Below, in pieces: positions 35,475 to 44,310 of a stretch of DNA of 64,000 nucleotides. Made by a program: the position numbers and the translations under genes. Each line of letters begins with the position of its first letter. Positions within the stretch are counted from its first letter, which is position 1. Under the pieces are notes generated by a model. It saw only the letters and a list, made by a program, of their open reading frames with translations. It was not told the origin of the DNA and did no database searches. Location of the stretch: contig NZ_JAJISD010000002.1 of NCBI RefSeq assembly GCF_020880995.1, positions 310,001 to 374,000 on the forward strand, given 5' to 3'. This stretch comes from Reyranella aquatilis. Lineage in GTDB: Bacteria > Pseudomonadota > Alphaproteobacteria > Reyranellales > Reyranellaceae.

Positions 35475-35939
35475 TCACTTGAAATCGATGACGACGGCAT
35501 CGGCGCCGAGCGACACCGCCAGGCCCTGGCGGCGCGTCTTCAGGTCGATCATCACGCCGTTGGTGTTCTCGAGCCACATCTCGCCCTTGCCCTGGTCGCC
35601 GTAGGCGGCGCCATAGCGCGCCTGGCCGTAGGCGCCGGGAAACTGGCGCAGCTCGCGCAGATTGTAGACGTCGCCATAGGCTTCCATCTTGGAGATTCCG
35701 AAGCCGCCGACCCCGAGCCCGCCCACCGAGAACCGGTAGTTGCGGCCTTCGTAGTGGAGGGTGCCGCTGCCGACATTGCCGCTGCCGAAGAACGCCACCT
35801 GGACCTGCTCGATTGTCACGGTTCCGGACTTCACCCGCTGCTGGGCGATGGCCGGCGCCGCCAGCGCCGTTCCCACCAGCCCCACCGAGCCGACCAGCGC
35901 CTGCCGGCGCCCGAGCACACCCACTCTCTTCACACTCAT
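35475..35939 (-). CDS. Exported Gly-rich protein with Tat-like signal
   Basis: 154 residues. N-terminal GRRQALVGSVGLVGTALAAPAIAQ is a possible Tat signal (only one RR). Mature part: FFGSGNVGSGTLHYEGRNYRFSVGGLGVGGFGISKMEAYGDVYNLREL, then NTNGVMIDLKTRRQGLAVSLGADAVVIDF. The pattern recurs in exported proteins of unknown function in proteobacteria. ATG 35939 has a GGGGAGAG site. Likely operon with 34939. Confidence 0.7.
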   Translation of the reverse strand: MSVKRVGVLGRRQALVGSVGLVGTALAAPAIAQQRVKSGTVTIEQVQVAFFGSGNVGSGTLHYEGRNYRFSVGGLGVGGFGISKMEAYGDVYNLRELRQFPGAYGQARYGAAYGDQGKGEMWLENTNGVMIDLKTRRQGLAVSLGADAVVIDFK

Positions 35940-35962
35940 CCCGCTCTCCCCGATCGGTCGCA

Positions 35963-36343
35963 TCAGACGTCGACGACGGCCGTGGCCTCAATTTCGACCA
36001 GCAGGCCCGGCACGGCAAGGGCGCTCACGGCCACCAGCGTCGAAGTGACCACCGACCCCTTGAGCGACTTGCCCAGTGCCGCGGTGACGGCGCCCATGTC
36101 GCGGATGTCGGTCACGTAGATCGTCGTGCGCACGAGGTCGCCGAGGCGGGCGCCGGCCGATTTCAGGCCAGCCTCGATCTTGCGCATGGTGATCGTCGTC
36201 TGCTGGGCGGCGTCCTTGCCTTGGACCCTGCCTTTGGGGTCGAGCGAGGTCGTTCCCGACACGAACACGAACGGCCCGCTCCTGATCGTGCGGACGTAGA
36301 AACCCGCCACTTCGGTGCCGTCCGGAAAGACTTTCTTGGCCAT
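35963..36343 (-). CDS. RidA family protein
   Basis: 126 residues of the YjgF/YER057c/UK114 family: FVFVSGTTSLDPKGRVQGKDAAQQTTITMRKI and LVRTTIYVTDIRDMGAV, ending in LVEIEATAVVDV. RidA hydrolyses reactive enamine/imine intermediates; the catalytic Arg position is taken by the variable stretch before PGLLVEIEA, so this may be a non-canonical subgroup. Divergent from the SDR gene, 72 bp apart. Confidence 0.88.
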   Translation of the reverse strand: MAKKVFPDGTEVAGFYVRTIRSGPFVFVSGTTSLDPKGRVQGKDAAQQTTITMRKIEAGLKSAGARLGDLVRTTIYVTDIRDMGAVTAALGKSLKGSVVTSTLVAVSALAVPGLLVEIEATAVVDV

Positions 36344-36415
36344 GCCTCGCTCCCGCTTTCGATGCGCTATGCTGCCACTCTAGGCGGCCGCTCCCGCCGG
36401 GCAAAGGAGGATGCC

Positions 36416-37159
36416 GTGTCTCTCGATCGCTATCGCACCGCCATCGTCACAGGCGCGAGTCGCGGCATCGGCGCGGCAATCGTCCGCGAGCTGCGGGTCG
36501 GCGGCCTCGACGTCTATGCCGTCGCCCGTTCGGCCGACGATCTGACTGACCTGGCCCAGGAGACAGGCTGCCGGCCGATGGCCCTCGATATCTCCCACCG
36601 CGACGCCGTGCTGCATGCGCTGGGGTCGCTCGACGCCGACGTGCTGGTCAACAACGCCTCCGCCCCGGTGCGCGGCGGCGTGTCGTGGGAGACCTCGCCC
36701 GACGACATCGACCTCCTGATGGACGTGAATCTGCGCGGTGCGCTCAACTGTCTCGCCGCTGTCGTGCCGGGTATGGCGGCACGCGGCCTGGGCCACATCG
36801 TCAATCTCGGCTCGACCTCGGGCACCTCGCCGCTCCCCGGGATGCCGGTCTATGCCATGACCAAGGCCGCCATCCACAATCTCAGCCAGACGTTGCGGCT
36901 CGACCTGCACGGAACCGGCGTACGGGTCACCGAGATCTCGCCGGGCCGCGTCGAGACCGGCGCCCATCTCGGCCTGATGGAGGATCGCGAGGAAGGACGA
37001 CGGCGGTTCTACGAAGGGTTCGAGACGCTGCAGCCGGCCGACATCGCCGAGGCCGTCATGTTCGTGCTGGGCGCACCGCAGCGCATGGACGTGAGTTTCA
37101 TGGAGATCGTGCCGACCGACCAATCGTACGGCGGTTCGCAATTCCATCGCAGGCGCTGA
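36416..37159 (+). CDS. Short-chain dehydrogenase/reductase (SDR)
   Basis: 247 residues. NAD(P)-binding TGASRGIGAAIV (about 12-23), NNAS (about 78-81), catalytic Ser in GSTSGTSPLPG and YAMTKAA with the YxxxK motif. Most like the YdfG/3-hydroxy-acid dehydrogenase group. GTG at 36416 has a perfect AAAGGAGG ribosome site at 36402-36409. Probably co-transcribed with the CoA ligase 50 bp downstream. Substrate unknown. Confidence 0.88.
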   Translation: MSLDRYRTAIVTGASRGIGAAIVRELRVGGLDVYAVARSADDLTDLAQETGCRPMALDISHRDAVLHALGSLDADVLVNNASAPVRGGVSWETSPDDIDLLMDVNLRGALNCLAAVVPGMAARGLGHIVNLGSTSGTSPLPGMPVYAMTKAAIHNLSQTLRLDLHGTGVRVTEISPGRVETGAHLGLMEDREEGRRRFYEGFETLQPADIAEAVMFVLGAPQRMDVSFMEIVPTDQSYGGSQFHRRR

Positions 37160-37209
37160 TCCGCGGCACGTCACTTGCAGGTACGAGCCCTTTGGGCAAT
37201 CAGGGAACC

Positions 37210-38721
37210 ATGAGCCTCAAGAACCTCGCCGCCATTCTCGACCCGCAGGCGCCAGCCGACCGGCCCTTCATCATCCAGGTTTCGCCGGAGGGCGACGAGC
37301 AGCTCCGCCTGAGCTACGGCGAGGCGCGGGCGCGCATCGCGGCGCTGGCCCGCGGCCTCCTGAAGCGCGGCCTGAAGCGCGGCGAGGCGGTCGCGATCGT
37401 CGCGGCCAACAGCACCGACTATCTCGTGCTCTACATGGCCACCATGGCGGCCGGCCTCGTCTCTGTCTGCGTCAACCACAAGCTGCCGCGCGAGACCGTA
37501 GCGCACATCATGAAGGACTCGGTCGTCAAGCTGGCGATCGCCGATGCCGAGCGCGCGCCGCTGGTCAGCGCGCTGGTGCCGACCGTCGCCATCGAGCAGC
37601 TCGACGGCCTGCTCGATCCCGGGTCCTTCGACGCGGTCGACATGGCGCCGGAAGAAGTCGCCATGATCCTCTACACCTCCGGTTCGACCGGCCTCCCGAA
37701 GGGCGTGCCACTGACGCATGGCGGCTACATCTGGGCGACCGGCGCCACGCCCGAGCAGCGGCCCGGCATCGAAGGGCAGAAGGTCATCATCGCGGCGCCG
37801 CTGTTCCACATGAACGGCCTGTTCAGCGCCAAGCTGGTGATGATCAACGGCGGCACGATCGTGCTGATGACCAACTTCACCGCGCGCGGCTTCATCCGCG
37901 CCATCGACCGCAATCGCGTGGCCATGATCACCTCCGTGCCGACCATGCTGGCGCTGGTGATGCGCGAGACCGGGGAGCTGGCGAAGGCCGACCTCGGCTG
38001 CGTCACCACCGCCGTCACCGGTTCGGCGCCGTCGACCGCCGAGTTCTTCGAGCAGATGCACCGCCTGTTTCCCAACGCCGAGACGGCCAACAGCTGGGGC
38101 ACCACCGAGTCGGGTCCGCTCGGCTTCGGTCCTCATCCCGACGGGATTCCCAAGCCGATGGGATCGCTCGGCTATCCGCGAAAGAACATCGAGGTGAAGT
38201 TCGTCGGTGGCGCCGAGACCGGCGCAACGCAGGGCGTGCTGCACATCCGCACACCGGCGCTGATGAGCGGCTACCTCAACCGCGAGGCCGACACGAAGAA
38301 GCGGCTGATCGACGGCTGGTACGACACCGGCGACGTGATGCGCCGCGACGAGAACGGCTTCGTGTTCTTCGTCGGCCGCGCCGACGACATGTTCCAGTGC
38401 GGCGGCGAGAACGTCTATCCCGGCGAGGTCGAGAAGCTGCTGGGCCAGCATCCCGACGTCGCACAGGCCTGCGTCGTACCGGTGCCGGACGAGATCAAGT
38501 ACCAGCTGCCGGTCGCCTTCGTCGTGGCGAAGCCCGGCACGTCACCGACCGAGGAGGCGCTGCGCCGCTTCGCGCTCGACAACGGCCCGGCCTACGCCCA
38601 TCCGCGCGCGGTCTGGTTCGTCGACGAACTGCCGCTCGCGGGAACGAACAAGATCGACCGCAAGACCCTGGTCGACCGCGCCGTCGCGGCCTATGCGCGC
38701 GACGACGCGAAGCGCGTTTGA
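37210..38721 (+). CDS. AMP-forming acyl-CoA synthetase
   Basis: 503 residues, ANL superfamily: ATP-loop YTSGSTGLPKGVPLT, motif SWGTTESGPLG, GWYDTGDVMRRDENGFVFFVGRADD and the C-terminal Lys in GTNKIDRKTL. Activates a carboxylic acid to its CoA thioester; size and pattern fit medium-chain or aromatic acid ligases. ATG 37210 chosen. Substrate not inferable. Confidence 0.9.
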   Translation: MSLKNLAAILDPQAPADRPFIIQVSPEGDEQLRLSYGEARARIAALARGLLKRGLKRGEAVAIVAANSTDYLVLYMATMAAGLVSVCVNHKLPRETVAHIMKDSVVKLAIADAERAPLVSALVPTVAIEQLDGLLDPGSFDAVDMAPEEVAMILYTSGSTGLPKGVPLTHGGYIWATGATPEQRPGIEGQKVIIAAPLFHMNGLFSAKLVMINGGTIVLMTNFTARGFIRAIDRNRVAMITSVPTMLALVMRETGELAKADLGCVTTAVTGSAPSTAEFFEQMHRLFPNAETANSWGTTESGPLGFGPHPDGIPKPMGSLGYPRKNIEVKFVGGAETGATQGVLHIRTPALMSGYLNREADTKKRLIDGWYDTGDVMRRDENGFVFFVGRADDMFQCGGENVYPGEVEKLLGQHPDVAQACVVPVPDEIKYQLPVAFVVAKPGTSPTEEALRRFALDNGPAYAHPRAVWFVDELPLAGTNKIDRKTLVDRAVAAYARDDAKRV

Positions 38722-38734
38722 CTTCCGACCGAGG

Positions 38735-39742
38735 TCAGGAGTCCGCGGTGAACCCGATCTTCTTCACGATCGGGCCCCAGCGGTCGTAGCTCTCCTTCAG
38801 GAGCGTCGCGAGTTCCTGCGGCGTCGACGACTTGACCTCGAGGCCCATGACGGCGAGACCGTCGATCACATCCTTCTGGGCGAGCGCCACGCGCAGCGCC
38901 TCGTTGGCGCGCGTGACCACCGGCGCCGGCGTGCCGCCCGGCGCGAAGAAGCCGAACCATTCGGAGAAGACGAGGTCCTTGTAGCCCTGCTCGGCGAAGG
39001 TCGGGACGTTGGGGGCGAAGCGGCTGCGGGTGGCACCCGACACACCGAGGAGGCGGGCCTTGCCGGCGGCGACCTGCTGGGTGAATTCGCCGACCGGGCC
39101 TGAGACGGCCTGGATCTGGCCGCCGACCATGTCCTGCACCGCGGGTTGCGTGCCACGATAGGCGACGTGCTTGAGCTCGATGCCACCGGCCTGCCCCAGC
39201 AGCACGCCGATGAAGTGCGGCACCGAGCCGGCCGCCGGTGAGCCGTAATTGGCCTTGTCCGGATTGGCTTTGCACCAGGCCAGGAACTCCGGAATGTTCT
39301 TCACGCTATCGGGAACGGCGGGGCCGACGCAGAAGCCGAAGTCGAACACGCAGGCCAGCGTGACCGGGGTCACGTCGGTGAAGGCATTGTAGGCCAGGCT
39401 CTTGTAGATGTGCGGATAGATCATCAGCATCGAGGCGGGCGTCTGCAGGATGACGCTGCCATCGGTCGCCGCGCCCTTCATCGACTGGATCGCGATCTGT
39501 CCGCCGGCACCCGGCTTGTTCTCGACCAGCGCCACCTTGGTATAGGCGGTGCCCTTCAGTCCCTCGGCGACGCGCCGGCACAGCGTGTCGGACGTCCCGC
39601 CCGGCGGGAAGCCGGTGACGATGCGGACTGATTCGAGCGGCTGGGTTGCCTGCGCGCCAGCACGGCCGGCGAAGCCCAGGGCGGCGAGCGCAGCGGCGGC
39701 GCCCGAAGCGCGGACGAAGCCGCGGCGGTTCTGTTCGGTCAT
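38735..39742 (-). CDS. Orphan Bug/TctC-type periplasmic solute receptor
   Basis: 335 residues. Signal peptide with RRGFVRASGAAAALAALGFAGRAGA (Tat-like). Receptor signatures: RIVTGFPPGGTSDTLCRRVAEGL, VENKPGAGGQIAIQSM, LKHVAYRGTQPAVQDMVGGQIQ. These bind di/tricarboxylates, amides or aromatics for tripartite tricarboxylate transporters, but tctA/tctB are absent here, as is usual for expanded Bug families. ATG with GGAGG. Convergent with the acyl-CoA ligase. Confidence 0.9.
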   Translation of the reverse strand: MTEQNRRGFVRASGAAAALAALGFAGRAGAQATQPLESVRIVTGFPPGGTSDTLCRRVAEGLKGTAYTKVALVENKPGAGGQIAIQSMKGAATDGSVILQTPASMLMIYPHIYKSLAYNAFTDVTPVTLACVFDFGFCVGPAVPDSVKNIPEFLAWCKANPDKANYGSPAAGSVPHFIGVLLGQAGGIELKHVAYRGTQPAVQDMVGGQIQAVSGPVGEFTQQVAAGKARLLGVSGATRSRFAPNVPTFAEQGYKDLVFSEWFGFFAPGGTPAPVVTRANEALRVALAQKDVIDGLAVMGLEVKSSTPQELATLLKESYDRWGPIVKKIGFTADS

Positions 39743-39813
39743 TGGTTTCCTCCCGTTTGTGCGCGGACTGTCGCGCAAAACGGCGGTCGCGCCAAGAGCC
39801 GCCGCCGGCGAGA

Positions 39814-40437
39814 TCACTTGCCCTTGTTGCGCCCCCGGGCAGAAGCCTTCCTGGCGCCGGAAGGGCCGGTCCATCGCGGGAACGTCTTGGTATCGAGACC
39901 GAACAGGTCGAGTGCCCTGGCCACCGAATGGGTCACGATGTCGTCGACCGTCTTCGGCCGCGTGTAGAACGCCGGCGAGGGCACCGCAACGATAGCCCCC
40001 ATCTCGGTGACCGCCAGCATGCTCTTGATATGGCCGGCATGCAGGGGCGTCTCGCGGAACATCAGCACGACCCGACGACGCTCTTTCAGACAGACGTCGG
40101 CCGCGCGCGAGACGAGGCCCGAGGTCACGCCGGTGGCGATCTCGCTGAGCGTGCGCACCGAACAGGGCGCCACGATCATGCCCATGGTCTGGAACGAGCC
40201 GCTCGAAATGGAAGCCGCGATATCGCCCGGCGCATAGACATGATCGGCCATCGCCCGGAGTTCCGCCGCTGAAACGTCGGTCTCGAGCGCGCGGGTCTGA
40301 TCACCCGCCTTGGAGATCACGAGATGGCTTTCGATTTTCAGCGCCCGCAACGCCTCGAGCACGCGGATGCCGTAGATCGTGCCCGAGGCACCAGTGATGC
40401 CGACCACCATGCGCCGCACGGGTTCGCTTGCCGCCAT
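39814..40437 (-). CDS. ubiX: Flavin prenyltransferase UbiX
   Basis: 207 residues. Adds a dimethylallyl group to FMN to make the prenylated-FMN cofactor of UbiD decarboxylases used in ubiquinone synthesis. Seen: VVGITGASGTIYGIRVLEAL (phosphate-binding), SGSFQTMGMIVAPCSVRTLSEIATG, and RETPLHAGHIKSMLAVTEMGA with the catalytic-region residues. ATG 40437, GGAGG site. C-terminal KASARGRNKGK tail is basic. No ubiD in the window. Confidence 0.93.
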   Translation of the reverse strand: MAASEPVRRMVVGITGASGTIYGIRVLEALRALKIESHLVISKAGDQTRALETDVSAAELRAMADHVYAPGDIAASISSGSFQTMGMIVAPCSVRTLSEIATGVTSGLVSRAADVCLKERRRVVLMFRETPLHAGHIKSMLAVTEMGAIVAVPSPAFYTRPKTVDDIVTHSVARALDLFGLDTKTFPRWTGPSGARKASARGRNKGK

Positions 40438-40632
40438 TTCAATGTCCTCCGCGATCGGTCTTGGTGTGACGCGCATACGAACGACGGAGCAGCGGCAGCG
40501 GCGCCTCCCAAAAGAGGGGCAGATCCGGCGCGTGACGAAGTACAGGGTCGGGCAAGCCTTCACCTTTATGTGAACAAGTCTCACCCGGAACGCAAGAAGG
40601 CGTAAGGTGGCCTTAAGCCAGCGACGATAGCA

Positions 40633-41691
40633 ATGCCCCAAGATCGATCAAGAACCGTCCCCGGGCTGGTTGTCGCGATGAAGGATGCGGTGTCCCCCTC
40701 CCCCCTGAACCTGTTCTATGAGCACGACCCGGCTGACCGCTGGCTGCCCCTGGTGCGCCGTGCCTTGCGCAGGACGACGGGCGCCAGCGTGGCGCTGCAG
40801 GGCTTCCGCAACCTGTGCGCCGGCCTCGACCGCCTCGGCATCCCCTATCGGGTGAACAACTACGCGCGTCTCCGCCGCCACCCCGGCGAGATCGCCTGCG
40901 TCGTCGGCGAGGCCCCCGTCCTCAGGAAGATTCCGTGCGGCACGCCGGTTGTCTTCGGACCCGCGGGCTACGACCACCCGATCGACGATCCCACGCTTCT
41001 CTCCGATCACAACATCCGCGGCGTGCTGGTGTCGTGCGAGTGGGTCCGCAAGATGTGCGAGCCCTACTGGGGCAGGAAGGTCCATGCCTGGGCGGAAGGC
41101 TTCGACACGGAAGGCTGGAAGCCCTCCCCCGAGGCCCCGCGGGACATCGACGTCCTGGTCTGCGACAGGATCCGCTGCCACCCGGAACGCGATCGCGCGG
41201 CGGTCCGCGATCCGGTCATCCGCGAACTCGAAGCCCGTGGCCTTCGCGTGGCCGTCATCGGTCGCGGCGACCCGCGTTTCCGCACCTTCATCGGCCGGGC
41301 ACGTTCGATGGTGCTGCTGACTGAGTACGAGACCCGAGGCCTTGCCCTCCGGCAGGCGCTGTCGTGCGATGTTCCCGTCCTCGCCTGGGATGCCGGCGGC
41401 CTGTGGCAGGACACCCGCTACCATCCACACCGCGTTCAGTTCGGCCCCGTGACCTCGACTCCGGACTGGGACGACCGCTGCGGGATGAAGTTCCGCGACG
41501 CCGGCGAGTTCAGCACCGTGTTCCCGCGCTTCTGGACGGACGTTGTCGAACAACGCTTCTCGCCGCGAGCATACATGCTCGAAAATCTGACCCTGGAAGC
41601 CGGCGCCCGCCGATACGCCGAACTCGTGCACCGCCTGAATTTCGGCCCGCTCGACCGCGAAGCGCCGGAAGACTGGCGCCGGGCTGCCTGA
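40633..41691 (+). CDS. Glycosyltransferase-like protein (GT-B fold)
   Basis: 352 residues, no signal peptide. The C-terminal half has the GT4-like layout: RVAVIGRGDPRFRTFIGRARSMVLLTEYETRGLALRQALSCDVPVLAWDAGG (a Glu-containing nucleotide-sugar region after RSMVLLTEYET), the N-terminal half an acceptor domain with VSCEWVRKMCEPYWGRKVHAWAEGFD. Could transfer a sugar in envelope polysaccharide synthesis, but no polysaccharide genes adjoin. ATG 40633; ATG 40678 is an alternative. Divergent from ubiX. It stands just before the tRNA. Confidence 0.6.
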   Translation: MPQDRSRTVPGLVVAMKDAVSPSPLNLFYEHDPADRWLPLVRRALRRTTGASVALQGFRNLCAGLDRLGIPYRVNNYARLRRHPGEIACVVGEAPVLRKIPCGTPVVFGPAGYDHPIDDPTLLSDHNIRGVLVSCEWVRKMCEPYWGRKVHAWAEGFDTEGWKPSPEAPRDIDVLVCDRIRCHPERDRAAVRDPVIRELEARGLRVAVIGRGDPRFRTFIGRARSMVLLTEYETRGLALRQALSCDVPVLAWDAGGLWQDTRYHPHRVQFGPVTSTPDWDDRCGMKFRDAGEFSTVFPRFWTDVVEQRFSPRAYMLENLTLEAGARRYAELVHRLNFGPLDREAPEDWRRAA

Positions 41692-41760
41692 CCCTGCCGA
41701 CGGCGCCGCGATCCGGGCGCGTTGCACCGCGAGGGTGCCTCCGGTATGGTCCGCCGCGCT

Positions 41761-41837
<77 letters not shown>

Positions 41838-42154
41838 GTTATTTCATCGGTGTTCGTGTGCCAAAGGCGGCGTGCATCAGCAGCCCGAAGGCGCAGCGAT
41901 ACCTGTGCGCCGCGTCGCCCAGCCGATAAGGTCGCTGCTCCGCGATAAGTCGCAGCCGAGCGCCGCGATCAGATTCGAATCGGCCTGACCGTTGCGTCAG
42001 CGGGCCGGAATGCTTCACACACGATGAGGCTGCACCGCCTTGGGAAGTGCCAGGAGAGAGACTTTCCTAGCTCCTGCATTGGGTTGCAAAACGCCATTCA
42101 ACAAGGATACTCTGTGGTTGATTCGACCCACTTGCGGCATCGACGAGGAACGAG
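41838..42154 (+). other. Non-coding stretch between tRNA-Arg and the lasso precursor
   Basis: 317 bp with no convincing ORF on either strand. The first 150 bp have no identifiable structure; at 42084-42111 there is a promoter-like pair and at 42142-42147 a GAGGAA ribosome site for the precursor gene. It is less GC-rich than the surrounding coding DNA. No tRNA 3'-end repeat (attR) was found by eye. Confidence 0.5.
42084..42111 (+). promoter_or_regulatory. Candidate promoter of the lasso precursor/cyclase unit
   Basis: TTGCAA at 42084-42089 and GATACT at 42106-42111 with 16-bp spacing match sigma-70 elements well for this GC-rich genome. A transcript would begin about 35 bp before the precursor ATG at 42155. 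Confidence 0.4.
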
Positions 42155-42325
42155 ATGGATGAGGAATTTCAGCCGGTAGAAATTTCTACTCCCAGCTCGA
42201 AGCGCATCTACGAAGCTCCCAGACTGGTACGCTTGGGAAACCTGCGCGACGTTACCCAGAAGACTGGATACCGAGGCGCGAACGATCGCGGCTTTTTCCC
42301 GTTCGCCTACAAGACGTCATACTGA
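42155..42325 (+). CDS. Lasso-peptide-type RiPP precursor 1
   Basis: 56 residues. Leader 1-35 holds YEAPRLVRLGNLRDVT (19-34), which matches the lasso leader pattern YxxP-x-L-x-x-L-G…T; Thr34 sits at -2. Predicted core 36-56: KTGYRGAND, then RGFFPF and the end AYKTSY. Ring closure from the Lys36 amine to Asp9 of the core would give a 9-residue macrolactam, with Phe/Tyr/Pro in the tail. Precursor 2 (46772) aligns without gaps. ATG follows GAGGAA by 7 bp, and the cyclase-like gene begins 69 bp later. Core start is inferred; alternatives are Thr37 or Gly38. Confidence 0.75.
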   Translation: MDEEFQPVEISTPSSKRIYEAPRLVRLGNLRDVTQKTGYRGANDRGFFPFAYKTSY

Positions 42326-42393
42326 GTCGTGCATTGTGTGGCTCGTGGCCAATCATATTCTCGCTTGATCGGACACTTTGACTCCAAAGCGAG

Positions 42394-44073
42394 TTGCGCC
42401 GCGGCTTGAAGACCTTTGGCGTTTCATTCCGTCCGCACGACGATGAAGCCGTAGCCATTCTGTCAGGCTCCGATACCTGCCGTATCGGCGCCCATCAAAT
42501 CATCGGCAACGTTCGACTGGACGACAGGGCAAGTCTGGAGGCTCGTATCGGAAGCCTCCCCCCTCAGTCTTCCGACCTCGAAATTTGTCTTCGCGCCTAC
42601 ATCGCGTGGGGCGACGCATGCGTGAATTTCATCCAGGGCGATTTCAGCTTCGTGATCTGGGATGAAACGCGCCGGCGCGTGCTCGGTGTGCGCGATCATC
42701 TGGGCGTGCGCGCATTCCACTACGCGCTGGTCCGGGGCACCCTCTACATCAGCGATTCGATCGACTGGATCCTCTCGCAGGAGGCGGTTCCCCGCGATCT
42801 CGACGACGTCTGGATCGGCGATTTCCTGATGGTCGGCTTCGGGCTGGATTTCGAGCGTTCGGTCCGCCGTCACGTGTCCCGCCTCGCCCCGGCCCACATC
42901 CTCGACTTCTCGTCCAAGGGGCTGACGACCCGCCGCTACTGGCGCCTCGAGATCGGTGATCCCGTCCGCTTCGGAAAGCGCGCCGACTATGTGGACCGCT
43001 TTCGCGAACTGCTTCACCAGGCCGTTCGCGATCGGCTCCCGGCAGGACGAGTAGGCATTGCCATGAGTGGTGGGCTCGACTCGACGACGCTTGCGGCCGC
43101 GACCGTCGACGTCACCAACGAGCCGTCGAGAATCGTGACCGAGTGCATCCACTATTCCGACTCGCTGCAGGACGAGGAAGGCCATTTCAGCAGGCTCGTT
43201 GCGGACAAGCTCAACGTCGAGTTGTCGCTGCGCGAGGCGAGCGATAGCGTCTACGATCCGCTTTGGCGAGCGCGCGGGATCAACACCGCCGAGCCCACTC
43301 CGACAATTGTGCAGGCCTACCCGAACATGGTCTTCGCACAACGCAATCGAGAGCTTGCGAGTGTCTGGTTCTTCGGGGAAGGCCCCGACGATGCCCTCCC
43401 GTTCGATCGCGATCCATACCTGTCGTGGTTGATATCCCGGCGCAACTGGAAGGGATACGGGCTGGCACTTGCCGATTACGCACGTGTCAAAGGAATCGCA
43501 GGCTGGCGCAAGACGTTCCTCCGCGCGCAGCGGCCCGGACGCAAGCCCGGCGTCGACGCCGACAACATCCCGGCCTGGATATCTCCGGAATTCGAGCGTG
43601 AGATGAGGCTATCGGAGCGCCTCGCCGACCTCGGTCGAAGTCGTCCTGCACCTCATTGGAAACCAAGCGCCATTCGGGCCTTCAGCGATCCCATCTGGCC
43701 CGCGCTGTTCGATACCCTTCGCGTCGGCGAGATGGCCGGCGGGCCGGAATGGCGCCATCCGTTTCTCGATCTCCGCCTGCTGCAATACCTGATATCGCTC
43801 CCGACCATTCCGTGGGCCTGGCGCAAGGATATTCTTCGCCAGGCCATGCGGGACAAACTCCCGTCCGAGGTGCTTTCTCGAGACAAGACACCCTTGGTCG
43901 ATCAACCTCTGCGCGCGCCGCTCATGAAGCATGGGTTCCCCCCGCTGTCGGGCGCTCCTGCCTTCGAGCGATATGTCCAACTGGAGGCGCTACCCCGGCA
44001 CTACTCGCCGACCGACCATCTGGACCGGGTCATCTTTGCCCACGCTCTCGACTACTGGCTCTCGTGCGATTGA
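42394..44073 (+). CDS. Asparagine-synthetase-like lasso peptide cyclase
   Basis: 559 residues. Class-II glutaminase-like N-domain (DFSFVIWDETRRRVLGVRDHLGVRAFHY, about 83-110) without the usual N-terminal Cys nucleophile, then the ATP-pyrophosphatase synthetase domain with PP-loop AMSGGLDSTTLAA (SGGLDS 225-230) and C-terminal PEWRHPFLDLRLLQYL. Loss of the glutaminase Cys and retention of the PP-loop fit lasso cyclases (C proteins), which adenylate the ring Asp/Glu. Begins at TTG 42394 (upstream in-frame stop at 42379), with a poor ribosome site and shorter N-terminus than typical. It follows precursor 1. GC and codon bias are lower than in the neighbours. Confidence 0.8.
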   Translation: MRRGLKTFGVSFRPHDDEAVAILSGSDTCRIGAHQIIGNVRLDDRASLEARIGSLPPQSSDLEICLRAYIAWGDACVNFIQGDFSFVIWDETRRRVLGVRDHLGVRAFHYALVRGTLYISDSIDWILSQEAVPRDLDDVWIGDFLMVGFGLDFERSVRRHVSRLAPAHILDFSSKGLTTRRYWRLEIGDPVRFGKRADYVDRFRELLHQAVRDRLPAGRVGIAMSGGLDSTTLAAATVDVTNEPSRIVTECIHYSDSLQDEEGHFSRLVADKLNVELSLREASDSVYDPLWRARGINTAEPTPTIVQAYPNMVFAQRNRELASVWFFGEGPDDALPFDRDPYLSWLISRRNWKGYGLALADYARVKGIAGWRKTFLRAQRPGRKPGVDADNIPAWISPEFEREMRLSERLADLGRSRPAPHWKPSAIRAFSDPIWPALFDTLRVGEMAGGPEWRHPFLDLRLLQYLISLPTIPWAWRKDILRQAMRDKLPSEVLSRDKTPLVDQPLRAPLMKHGFPPLSGAPAFERYVQLEALPRHYSPTDHLDRVIFAHALDYWLSCD

Positions 44074-44262
44074 GCCTGCGCAGAACTCCCGCCGGGACGG
44101 GATGGATATGGGGGCCACAGGCAGGCAGGAACAGGCTGGCCGACGATTGAAACGTGCGGGCCCCGGTTCGGTCCGTGTGGTGCGACGGGTATTTCCCTTG
44201 GAGAAAGGGTGCATCGGCGCAGGCATCGTGTTGAACGCCTCAACTCCGCGTCGAACGCCAAA

Positions 44263-44291
44263 GGGGCGACGGATGAATGTACCGTCGCCCC
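44263..44291 (-). terminator. Hairpin terminator, thiolase side
   Basis: GGGGCGACGG (44263-44272) pairs perfectly with CCGTCGCCCC (44282-44291) across a 9-nt loop. It lies 20 bp past the thiolase stop on the minus strand and is followed there by only TTT, so it may be a weak intrinsic terminator; it also separates the cyclase from the convergent thiolase gene. Confidence 0.6.
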
Positions 44292-44310
44292 CAGTTCGTC
44301 GAAGGGTTTC

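Noticed and set aside
42329..42409. Possible separate N-terminus of the cyclase in another frame (starting with GTG at 42329)
   Set aside because: 27 codons ending at a TGA; weak resemblance to amidotransferase starts (VHCVARG) but not enough to claim a frameshift.
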